DNA from: Halisarca cf. caerulea
Lineage: Eukaryota; Porifera; Demospongiae; Chondrillida; Halisarcidae
Length of the DNA: 10,000 nt
Direction: 5' to 3'
NCBI GenBank assembly: GCA_963170055.1
Contig: CAUJGJ010000487.1
Coordinates: forward strand, 1,677,701-1,687,700
Shown here: in pieces, positions 1-6,390 of the stretch
Numbering within the stretch: position 1 is the first letter of the stretch
Layout of the letters: each line of letters begins with the position of its first letter
The notes under the pieces: generated by a model
The model's input: only the letters and a program-made list of their open reading frames with translations
Database searches by the model: none
Told to the model about the DNA's origin: nothing
Made by a program: the position numbers and the translations under genes

Positions 1-146
1 GTGTACCAGATCTAAGAACATGTTGACTTTAGAATATCGGAACAAGGCTGGGAACAGCATTATGCATTAGTCACAAATAGCGACAGAATAATTATCACAA
101 TATTGAAGGAACTGCCAATACAGAAGGTATTGGCAGAAATACAGTA

Positions 147-343
147 CGCTGGAACCTCCGATAGTGGACTCTTCCAAATAGGGACACAGTACTATAAACC
201 TCTCTACAAAGGATACAGCTTGAGGCCCCAGAGTAATTCCTCTATATACTGCTTATACATTTTAGCCTCCCAAAGAGGAAACCTCCTTACAAAGGACAAA
301 TATGAAGCTGTCCTGTAGTGTCCTTAATTCAAAGGTTCCACTG
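147..343. repeat. Degenerate MITE-like element with terminal inverted repeats
   Basis: The right end reads GGTTCCACTG (334-343). Its reverse complement, CAGTGGAACC, matches the left end CGCTGGAACC (147-156) with two mismatches. The inside repeats related words such as AACCTCC, AAACCTC and GGAAACCTCC, next to AGGGACAC, AAGGACAA and AGTGTCC. This layout, a CAGTGGAACC end followed by a GGACAC-like motif, is common in short non-autonomous DNA transposons of marine invertebrates; that family link is from general knowledge and unverified. No clear target-site duplication is visible. A 71-codon ORF (103-318) crosses it but is best read as chance. Confidence 0.4.
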
Positions 344-443
344 TTTCTATCTCTGTAGTACATGAAGTAATTTGTCTGTTTTGTTTCCGCTCGTCTAATT
401 TTTGTAATAGTGTATACACAATATCCTTCTTCTCCAATCTCAG

Positions 444-651
444 GAGAGTTGCTGCAGTTGCTGAAGTCATTCGTCTTGTTGTTGCCCTCGGAGTTGATGC
501 CGCACTGTTTACAGCAGGAGTTGGTGCTCCTCTCTCCTCCTCTGTCCACTGGTCCTTGAGGATCTTCTCCGTCTTCTCTCTCTGTCTCTGGGGATACATC
601 CTTCTCAGAATGCTAGCGAGGACTTCACCGAAGAAGAACAAGATGGAATGA
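444..651 (+). CDS. Probable terminal exon of an unrecognised membrane protein (C-terminal 68 residues)
   Basis: The frame is open from 328 and is preceded by a good 3' splice site: a pyrimidine-rich stretch, TCCTTCTTCTCC, then AATCTCAG ending at 443. Base 444 would complete a codon split after its second base (phase 2), and codons 445-648 encode 68 residues before TGA. The peptide starts RVAAVAEVIRLVVALG and has two hydrophobic segments, about residues 3-28 and 37-57 (the second SLRIFSVFSLCLWGYILL). It ends in the basic tail SPKKNKME. Lysines at -3 and -5 fit the KxKxx COPI retrieval signal, which would place the protein in the ER or early Golgi membrane; that is inference from the motif. I do not recognise the family. 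Upstream exons lie outside the window or in the MITE-bearing stretch. A 105-codon antisense ORF (324-641) covers the same DNA but lacks splice or domain support. Confidence 0.45.
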
Positions 652-680
652 ATGGACTAAATGGCATTCAATACTTGTAT

Positions 681-704
681 TGCGTGTATATATGTACGTA
701 CGTA

Positions 705-760
<56 letters not shown>
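681..760. repeat. 80-bp alternating pyrimidine-purine tract with (CG)4 core
   Basis: From TGCGTGTATATATG through (TG)n the bases alternate pyrimidine and purine without a break. The tract includes TGCGCGCGCG at 721-730, the kind of core that most readily adopts Z-DNA. It ends at a short (GAGT)n run, 760-774. Confidence 0.85.
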
Positions 761-762
<2 letters not shown>

Positions 763-787
763 TGAGTGAGTGAGCACATGCATGTGT

Positions 788-831
788 GCACATGTGTGCC
801 TCTGTGCGTGCACATGTGTGCCTCTGTGCGT
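788..831 (+). repeat. Two perfect tandem copies of a 22-bp unit
   Basis: The unit begins GCACATGTGTGCCTC and ends TGTGCGT. Copies occupy 788-809 and 810-831 and are identical. This is a small local duplication at the edge of the TG-rich region. Confidence 0.85.
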
Positions 832-864
832 GCGCAAGTGTATGTGTATGCTAGTGTAACTTAG

Positions 865-870
865 AATAAA
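865..870 (+). promoter_or_regulatory. Candidate polyadenylation signal AATAAA
   Basis: A canonical AATAAA hexamer lies 213 nt past the stop of the 444-651 exon on the same strand. If used, the 3' UTR would contain the (TG)/(CG) tract at 681-760 and the 22-bp duplication. Chance occurrence in AT-rich DNA cannot be excluded. Confidence 0.3.
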
Positions 871-952
871 GCTGAACAGCATTATAGTGTGTTTGCCATC
901 ACATTTGTGATACTATTGGATACAAGTCCTTTTCATATAAGGTGGTGTGTAT

Positions 953-1337
953 TATGTGTGCACGTGTGTGTGCATGTGTGTGCATGTGTGTGCATGTGTG
1001 TGCATGTGTGTGCATGTGCGTGCATGTGTGTGTATGTGTATGCATGTGCGTGCATGTGTGTGCATGTGTGTGCATGTGTGTGCGTGTGTGTGCATGTGCA
1101 TGCATGTGTATGCATGTGCGTGCATGTGTGTGCATGTGTGTGCATGTGCGTGCGTGTGCGTGCATGTGCGTGCATGTGTGTGCATGTGTGTGCATGTGTG
1201 TGCGTGTGCGTGCATGTGCGTGCATGTGTGTGCATGTGCGTGCATGTGTGTGCATGTGTGTGCATGTGCGTGCATGTGTGTGTACGTGTATGCATGTGTG
1301 TGCATGTGCGTGCATGTGTGTGCATGTGCGTGCATGT
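953..1337. repeat. 10-bp minisatellite TGCATGTGYG, about 38 copies
   Basis: The consensus unit is TGCATGTGTG. It repeats in strict 10-bp register from 971 to 1330, with variants TGCATGTGCG, TGTATGTGTA, TGCGTGTGCG and others. Every variant is a transition, so the whole 385 bp stays a perfect alternation of pyrimidine and purine. Because 10 is not a multiple of 3, several frames on both strands stay open and give Cys/Val/Met-rich or His/Thr-rich ORFs of 130-155 codons. These are artefacts of the repeat, not genes. Confidence 0.93.
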
Positions 1338-1955
1338 CAGCCGCTAACTGAACATGTACCATCTAGTATAATCAGATATCACTTATCCACACATGTCCAC
1401 TCTGGATGAAAGCGCAGAAAAGCAAGGGAACAGTAGTATCGTGCTCAGTAGGATTATTGCAGATTTGGCCCATACAATATAATCTATAACTACTGAGGAA
1501 AGTGCATGAGGGAACTCAATATCATGTACCGCATGGGGGCAGGACTTTATTTTTGTAATTGAGCCTGCATTTGCGAAAATTCAGTTGTGAATATTTGGTT
1601 AGATACATAGTATGTTAGTCTAAGATATAGTAGGGAGTGGTCCATTTGCAAAACTAAAATCGTGAATTACAGCCAAATTCTTCGATCATTCGTGAATTAT
1701 ATATCCCGTGAAAATTAGCACCTATACTGTACTGCAGCTGCTTCTTATAGTGAACCATGCAAATATAGGCTATGCATGAGTCAAATTTATTATATTTTTC
1801 ATTCACATACATGCCTATAATAATTATCAACGCATATATAAATATAATATGTATGTACATGTATACAGCATGAATTAAAATGGAGTGTACATGAATGATA
1901 ATTGCATGCATGCATTTTAATATGCGCATAATAGTTATGTGCTGTGTAATTGGGC
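1338..1955. other. AT-rich intergenic spacer, possible degenerate repeat at 1550-1715
   Basis: No gene is visible. Around 1570-1715 there are scattered repeats of GCGAAAATTC, GTGAATA, CGTGAATTA and CGTGAAAATTAGC, a pattern typical of decayed non-autonomous transposons, but I cannot define ends. The minus-strand ORF 1654-2046 is AT-rich, low in complexity (Ile/His/Tyr runs) and has no recognisable domain. Confidence 0.5.
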
Positions 1956-2060
1956 ATTGCGCAATAGCACAAAATGGCTGCTGCACTTGCCTGCATGAAG
2001 ATATGAAAGTGAAGTACACTATCGTACGTGGACGATTCGTGGGCACTGCGTGAACTCAGA
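1956..2060 (+). promoter_or_regulatory. Putative promoter of the PNPO-like gene
   Basis: ATTGCGCAAT at 1956-1965 is a perfect palindrome identical to the consensus C/EBP-type bZIP site. At 1971-1981, AAAATGGCTGC differs by one base from the YY1 consensus AAnATGGCGGC. Positions 2020-2065 hold about six or seven CpGs (CGTACG, GACG, TTCG, TGCG, TCGA), much denser than the surrounding DNA, as expected of an unmethylated promoter. The ATG follows 136 bp after the palindrome. Function is inferred from position. Confidence 0.4.
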
Positions 2061-2100
2061 TCGATATTTGTTATATATGGTGTACTATATACTGTAGCTA

Positions 2101-2775
2101 ATGGAAGTCCAAAATCCTGAGCAAGCGCATCACTTGGAAGTTTATGACGTCAAAGATTTGCCGTCGAAGGAGGATCCATTCGTTGTGTTTAGGGTCTGGT
2201 TCGAGGAAGCACGAGAATACCCATCCCTTACGCGATACAAGACAATGAGTTTAGCCACGTCTTCCAAGGAAGGCAAACCTTCTCTTCGCTGTGTGGAAAT
2301 GAAGACTTTTGACAGCACGGGAATTATATTTATGTCCTTTTCCAGCAGCCGAAAAGGTGTTGAATTGGAATCAAATCCTTTTGCTGCAGCCACGTTCTTT
2401 TGGGCTCCTCTCGATCGGCAGGTCAGAATAGAGGGCAAAGTGGAGAAGGTCTCCAGAGGACTCACCGAAGAAATCTTCCACTCTCGTTCAAAGGAGATAC
2501 AATTGCTGAGAGCATCCTCCAGTCCTTACCAGAACAGTACTATTGGCAGTCGTTCTGTGCTTGAAGAAGAACGATCACGTCTTCAAGAAAAATACAAGGA
2601 CCCTTCATCTGTCATCCCTTGTCCGCCACATTGGGCTGGGTACAAGATAGTTCCATCCAGCTTTGAGTTCTATCAGGGACACTCACAGTCTGTTGGTCGC
2701 TATGAGTTTTGTGATCGCTTCTTGTTCACTAAACAGAAGGATGACTCTTGGAAGGTGGAGCGATTAGTTGCATGA
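2101..2775 (+). CDS. Pyridoxamine 5'-phosphate oxidase (PNPO) family protein, divergent active site
   Basis: This 224-residue intronless ORF encodes a flavin split-barrel protein of the PNPO family. The family normally oxidises pyridoxine or pyridoxamine 5'-phosphate to pyridoxal phosphate with FMN, in the cytosol. Matching blocks: DPFVVFRVWFEEA (25-37), LATSSKEGKPSLR (51-63), SSRKGVELESNPFA (82-95), LDRQVRIEGKVEKVS (104-118), FHSRS (126-130), PCPPHWAGYKIVPSSFEF (173-190) and the C-terminal W-VERL (217-222). FMN-contact positions R63, R84-K85, Q107 and R206 are kept, as is K68. Several substrate or flavin positions differ: FTN becomes FMS (77-79), YF-SR becomes IF-SR (I125), EFWQG becomes EFYQG (Y191), and RLHDR is replaced by the longer RYEFCDR (200-206). 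It may therefore be a paralogue with altered substrate or activity. An in-frame TAG at 2095-2097 supports this start. Context at -3 is C, so initiation may be weak. An AG at 2096-2097 could also be a 3' splice site for an upstream exon. Confidence 0.9.
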   Translation: MEVQNPEQAHHLEVYDVKDLPSKEDPFVVFRVWFEEAREYPSLTRYKTMSLATSSKEGKPSLRCVEMKTFDSTGIIFMSFSSSRKGVELESNPFAAATFFWAPLDRQVRIEGKVEKVSRGLTEEIFHSRSKEIQLLRASSSPYQNSTIGSRSVLEEERSRLQEKYKDPSSVIPCPPHWAGYKIVPSSFEFYQGHSQSVGRYEFCDRFLFTKQKDDSWKVERLVA

Positions 2776-3068
2776 AGCCGCATGGAGAATATGCATGAGC
2801 AGAAGACACCTGTATATCTGTACATGTCAGGCACGATATGTTATTATATAATTATAATAATTCCCAACTTGATAGCACTAATTAAGTCTATGCAATAGCT
2901 GATCACAAAGTGCATGAAGAAGAACCATGCAGTACAAGTATATGTATTCAATGAATCAGATGTTAATTTGCCAATTCTGTACTGAAATACATGTCAAATG
3001 ACCACTTAATTATTTTATTAAAATTAATGAATAATATTGAAATTCACTCTCCATGTGATATAACACAT

Positions 3069-3071
<3 letters not shown>
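2776..3071. other. AT-rich 3' flank of the PNPO-like gene
   Basis: Contains the presumed 3' UTR and no ORF of note. Nothing else recognised. Confidence 0.6.
3017..3022 (+). promoter_or_regulatory. Candidate polyadenylation signal ATTAAA for the PNPO-like gene
   Basis: ATTAAA, the second commonest animal signal, lies about 240 nt past the stop codon. The DNA is AT-rich, so the hit may be chance. No AATAAA occurs closer. Confidence 0.3.

Positions 3072-3116
<45 letters not shown>
3072..3116. repeat. (AT)n microsatellite, 45 bp
   Basis: An uninterrupted AT dinucleotide run, probably polymorphic and able to extrude a cruciform. Confidence 0.95.
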
Positions 3117-3119
<3 letters not shown>

Positions 3120-3148
3120 TAGTATGTATTGTACAAGGCCATGTGAAA

Positions 3149-3195
3149 ATATATTAATATTAATACAATGATCATGCATGATAATATTAATATAT
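3149..3195. repeat. AT-rich nested inverted repeat
   Basis: ATATATTAATATTA (3149-3162) is matched exactly by its reverse complement at 3182-3195, a 14-bp stem. The 19-nt loop overlaps a second perfect palindrome, ATCATGCATGAT (3171-3182). It lies just after the (AT)n run. Confidence 0.8.
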
Positions 3196-3300
3196 GCATT
3201 AATTAGACTAAATCTGATCCTGCCTGCTGCACCTGTTCCATGTACATGCTGATCTCGAGGGTTGTAGCCAGCCAGTTATGCACTGTGACAGAATACAATA

Positions 3301-3479
3301 CAGTGGAAACCTCATAATAATTTCCCCTAATTGTGAAAACCTCTGAATAACAGACTGCTTTTGTAAGTCCAGATAGATTGCTATGCATATATATAAAACA
3401 ACCTCTATAGATAGTGGAAATCTCTGTACAACAAACTGTTCTTCAGGTCCCAAAGTGTCCGTTATAGAGAAGTTCCATG
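3301..3479. repeat. Second MITE-like element with inverted ends
   Basis: The left end CAGTGGAAACCTC (3301-3313) is mirrored by GTCCGTTATAGAG-AAGTTCCATG (3457-3479), whose reverse complement begins CATGGAACTTCTC. Inside are further copies of GTGGAAATCTCTG, AAAACCTCTGAATAACAGAC and CAACCTCTATAG. The ends resemble those of the element at 147-343, so the two probably belong to related families. No clear target-site duplication; both are old copies. The minus-strand ORFs 3203-3453 across it are translations of the repeat. Confidence 0.45.
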
Positions 3480-3910
3480 CATTGTATATGCGTACATAGT
3501 ATACAAACTTTAAGTAAATTTAATATGACATTGTATGTATATATATATATATATATATTATAATATATGCATGTATATTATATACTTCTTGATATGTACA
3601 ATTATATCAGAATCTGTGTGCATACTCTGAGCTCATTGTTAGGAACATGTTGACATGATAAGACAATGATCACGGTAAGTTTCTTATAATAATGATTGCA
3701 TGCATGCTATTGTGTGATCACGGAAGTGTTTAGGCTGTACCTGATGTAATCCTAATGTGTGGCCAGACTGGCTGCAGCTGTGGCAGTGACAAAGTCTGAT
3801 GTACAAGAATCCAGGTGTGTCCTACAAAGAAGAGTCTGAGTCTGACTCAGTATATGTGTGTGTAATATAATTTATAAGAATACTGTTATTGTACATGATA
3901 CTGACATTTT
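3480..3910. other. AT-rich spacer with (AT)n run; possible short upstream exon
   Basis: An (AT)n run occupies about 3539-3558. TGATCACGG occurs twice, near 3668 and 3715. Between 3767 and 3814 there is an exon-like stretch bounded by CCAG (3' splice-like) and CCAG/GTGTGT (5' splice-like), with one open frame. It is phase-compatible with the ORF at 3946-4084 through a 131-nt intron, but support is weak. Confidence 0.3.
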
Positions 3911-4084
3911 ATGTTGATTGATTGTGAACAACCTTTAAACTGGAGTGTGTGGGTGTATGTTTACCTAACTCGTGCGTATTTCCAAGAATTTGCTCCTCAT
4001 GTGGAAAGCTTGTACACTCATGTCTGGTACATCAGACAAGGCCACTTTGACAGCCTGTGTGCAGCAGTTACCAACTTCCACTGA
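3911..4084 (+). CDS. Unrecognised 57-codon ORF, possibly a terminal exon
   Basis: ATG at 3911 to TGA at 4082-4084 encodes 57 residues. The last part looks like ordinary protein rather than random AT-rich translation: RAYFQEFAPHVESLYTHV (21-38) followed by WYIRQGHFDSLCAAVTNFH. It is clearly richer in G+C than the flanks. The ATG has T at -3, and an in-frame TGA lies just upstream at 3902. An alternative is a terminal exon starting at 3946 after CTGGAG. A donor at 3814/3815 would join it in frame with a preceding exon-like stretch. I do not recognise the family. It could also be a relic of a decayed gene. Confidence 0.3.
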   Translation: MLIDCEQPLNWSVWVYVYLTRAYFQEFAPHVESLYTHVWYIRQGHFDSLCAAVTNFH

Positions 4085-4546
4085 TCCCCCGGTAATTTAA
4101 CGATGGCTACCATATACAGTACAGTATAGACATATGCCTGAGTCTTCTATGATGCCCATAATTAATTAATCCAAATTAATAAGAGATCTTGATCTATTAT
4201 GTTTTGCAACTTGTGATTTAGTTTGCATAAGGCAGTCAGATTTAATGTATACATGGGCAGCCAAGTTTCTTCTACAACATCCCTACAGTTGAACGCTAAC
4301 CACTACACCATGGTTCATGATATACTTGCACACCACAGTTTGAGTGGAATAGTACTATAGTTGATTGCACAGTGTCATGATCAAACAAATTAATGGACCA
4401 TTAACATAAATTCATATAACTTTGTATGGTGATGATTAGTCATTATTTTGCAGAATTAAATATAATATAGTCTTTTTCTTGCTGATAGAAAAATGCCCGG
4501 TGATTGACCATCATCTTGCATGGCTGGGATTTTGAATACAGTATGT
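4085..4546. other. AT-rich spacer
   Basis: Apart from the tRNA-like segment at 4291-4313, no gene, terminal repeat or tandem array is seen here. Confidence 0.6.
4291..4313 (-). pseudogene. tRNA-like A-box fossil (5' tRNA segment or SINE head)
   Basis: Read on the minus strand, the segment contains CCATGGTGTAGTGGTTAGCG, close to the 5' part of a eukaryotic tRNA such as tRNA-Gln or tRNA-Glu (D-arm and A box TGGTGTAGTGG, 4300-4310). At the distance expected for a B box (about 4256-4266) the sequence is ACTTGGCTGCC, which matches GGTTCGAATCC at only five of eleven positions. No cloverleaf can be completed. It is most likely a decayed tRNA-derived SINE or tRNA pseudogene. Confidence 0.4.
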
Positions 4547-4976
4547 ACACTCCCTCACAGTAGCACGCAGTCCCTCACAACAGCATGTACACTCCCTCAC
4601 AACAGCATACACACTCCCTTACAACAGCATGCACACTCCCTTACAACAGCATGCACACTCCCTTACAACAGCATGCACACTCCCTTACAACAGCATGCAC
4701 ACTTCCTTACAACAGCATGCACACTTCCTTACAACAGCATGCACACTCCCTTACAACAGCATGTACACTCCCTTACAACAGCATGCACACTCCCTTACAA
4801 AAGTATGCACACTCCCTTACAACAGCATGCACACTCCCTTACAACAGCATGCACACTCCCTCACAACAGCATGTACACTCCCTTACAACAGCATGCACAC
4901 TCCCTTACAACAGCATGCACACTCCCTTACAACAGCATGTACACTCCCTTACAACAGCATGCACACTCCCTTACAG
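4547..4976. repeat. 22-bp tandem array, about 19.5 copies
   Basis: The unit is ACACTCCCTTACAACAGCAT plus GC. From 4589 to 4962 there are exactly 17 units without an indel. Variants are mostly single transitions (CCCTC/CCCTT, CATGT/CATGC). The first two units are more diverged (one is 20 bp) and the last is truncated at 4976. All three forward frames are open and give overlapping ORFs with a 22-residue period containing HTPLQQHAHSLTTACTLPYN. These look like repeat translations, not a protein gene. Confidence 0.95.
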
Positions 4977-5045
4977 CAAACCTTTGCTCTCCCTCAAACA
5001 TAGCAGCATGCAATTAAGCTCCCTCATAGGAGCTTTGCACTCCCT

Positions 5046-5243
5046 CATGCACACAGCATACACACACCCTCATGCACACAGCATACACACACCCTCATGC
5101 ACACAGCATACACACACCCTCATGCACACAGCATACACACACCCTCATGCACACAGCATACACACACCCTCATGCACACAGCATACACACTCCCTCATGC
5201 ACAACAGCATACACACTCCCTCACAGCAACCTTTGCACTCCCC
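5046..5243. repeat. 25-bp tandem array related to the 22-bp array
   Basis: Six units of 25 bp (CATGCACACAGCATACACAC plus ACCCT) run from 5046 to 5195, followed by one 26-bp unit and a degenerate end. The unit aligns with the upstream 22-bp unit after about 3 extra bases (CATGCACACAGCAT versus ACAACAGCAT), so the two arrays share an origin. Both end in nearly the same junction: ACAGCAAACCTTTGCTCTCC at 4973 and ACAGCAACCTTTGCACTCCC at 5223. Confidence 0.9.
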
Positions 5244-5533
5244 TTATTTGTTGTGCACTGACAAGGAACAGCCATGCATGCATGGTATAGTATGGACAAT
5301 CTGTTGTAGCATAGACCCTAGGTGTTTTAGGTACATCTATGGTTGTAGAATGCTATGTCAGACTCTGCAGATCGAGTTTGAAAAGGAGTATATATACATT
5401 GGGGAAATATCTCAGTGCGCAGTTGGGGAACGTGAAGATTGTCAGCCCCTCATGTGTGTGTAGGTGCTCGAGTTCTTCATGAATTTACCTGAAAGGTAAG
5501 ATGGTGCCTGTTGAAGCACACAGCGACGCACTC
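5244..5533. other. Spacer with no clear gene
   Basis: The reading frame of the tandem array continues open to 5463, but the extra 60-70 codons show no recognised domain. A 5' splice-like GAAAG/GTAAGA lies near 5496, after a short frame (LEFFMNLPE, about 5465-5496) that follows GTGTGTGTAG. This is an uncertain small-exon candidate only. Confidence 0.35.
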
Positions 5534-5589
5534 GGATCAACATGGAGTTCTCATGCCTCTTCTGGAGGGTGGGAACTCCATGTTGATTC
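5534..5589. ncRNA. Strong 25-pair hairpin, possible small-RNA precursor
   Basis: ATCAACATGGAGTTC (5536-5550) is the exact reverse complement of GAACTCCATGTTGAT (5573-5587). The stem continues inward with 5551-5554 pairing to 5569-5572 (two G-T wobbles). After a bulged G at 5555, CCTC (5556-5559) pairs with GAGG (5565-5568), leaving a 5-nt loop. Two more pairs close the base (5534-5535 with 5588-5589). The total is 25 pairs in 56 nt. The size fits an animal pre-miRNA, but it could also be a small foldback repeat. Strand and expression are unknown. Confidence 0.35.
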
Positions 5590-5927
5590 AAGTACATCAA
5601 ACATACATTATATTAACACAAAGTAATTGCACAATGCATGACATTGCGTATACAGTTGAACCAATTAAAGTCAAACACCAAAGAACCTTGTAGCTTTCTT
5701 TGGTATACTATATAGTATGTGTAACATGGGTATTATATAATATGGCAAATCTATGCATTGCAAACTTATAAAGCAGATTTTGTTAGCCTTAGGTAGCCAG
5801 ACACTTCCACTTACCTTCTCACATGCAAAGAGGATTTTCCTCCTCCATATTCTGCAGAAATGTGGAGGAAGTGGGAAATAGTCCAGTTTTGCGAGGTTTA
5901 TTCAGGAAAATGTGTCCATGTGTGCCT

Positions 5928-5928
<1 letters not shown>
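5590..5928. other. Spacer between hairpin and TG array
   Basis: Holds a second small hairpin (ACCAAAGAA 5677-5685 with TTCTTTGGT 5696-5704) and a 37-nt minus-strand stretch flanked by good splice-site sequences (5815-5851; see findings). The 60-codon ORF 5511-5693 shows no domain. No gene is assigned. Confidence 0.4.
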
Positions 5929-5995
<67 letters not shown>

Positions 5996-6022
5996 CATGT
6001 GTGTGTGTGCGTGTTTGTATAC

Positions 6023-6083
<61 letters not shown>

Positions 6084-6196
6084 CTTGTGTACGTGTGTGT
6101 GTTTGTGTGTGTATGTATATGTGTGTACATGTGAGTGGGTGTGGGTGTGTGAATGTGTTTGTGGGTGTGTGGGTGTGTATGTGTGTGTGTGTGTGT

Positions 6197-6250
<54 letters not shown>

Positions 6251-6390
6251 GTGTGTGTACACATGTATGTGTGTGCATGTGCGTGTGTGTGTATGTGTGT
6301 GTAAACTCATGACATTGTGTGCTTGTATATGTGTGCATGTGTGAATACTTATGTACATATGTATGTGTGTGCATGTGTGTGTGCATGTGT
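5929..6390. repeat. Long (TG)n-rich tract, about 460 bp
   Basis: Pure (TG) runs (5929-5986, 6026-6078, 6179-6238) are separated by variant words such as GTGCATGTG, GTTTGTATACG and GAGTGGGTGTGGG. Open frames on both strands (Cys/Val on plus, His/Thr on minus) are by-products of the repeat. Confidence 0.95.

Noticed and set aside
324..641. Minus-strand 105-codon ORF (MFFFGEVLAS...)
   Set aside because: It lies antisense to a better-supported plus-strand exon with an acceptor and membrane segments, and its composition (Arg/Thr/Lys-rich) matches no known family.
889..1409. Several 130-155-codon Cys/Val/Met or His/Thr ORFs
   Set aside because: They are translations of a 10-bp alternating repeat on both strands and several frames, with no domain or unique sequence.
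2142..2465. Minus-strand 107-codon ORF
   Set aside because: Antisense shadow of the PNPO-like gene.
17..3654. GAACATGTTGAC at 17-28 and 3643-3654 as a dispersed repeat
   Set aside because: Only 12 nt match and the flanks differ, so chance is likely in this word-poor DNA.
4547..5243. CRISPR array
   Set aside because: Units are contiguous with no unique spacers, and the surroundings are eukaryotic.
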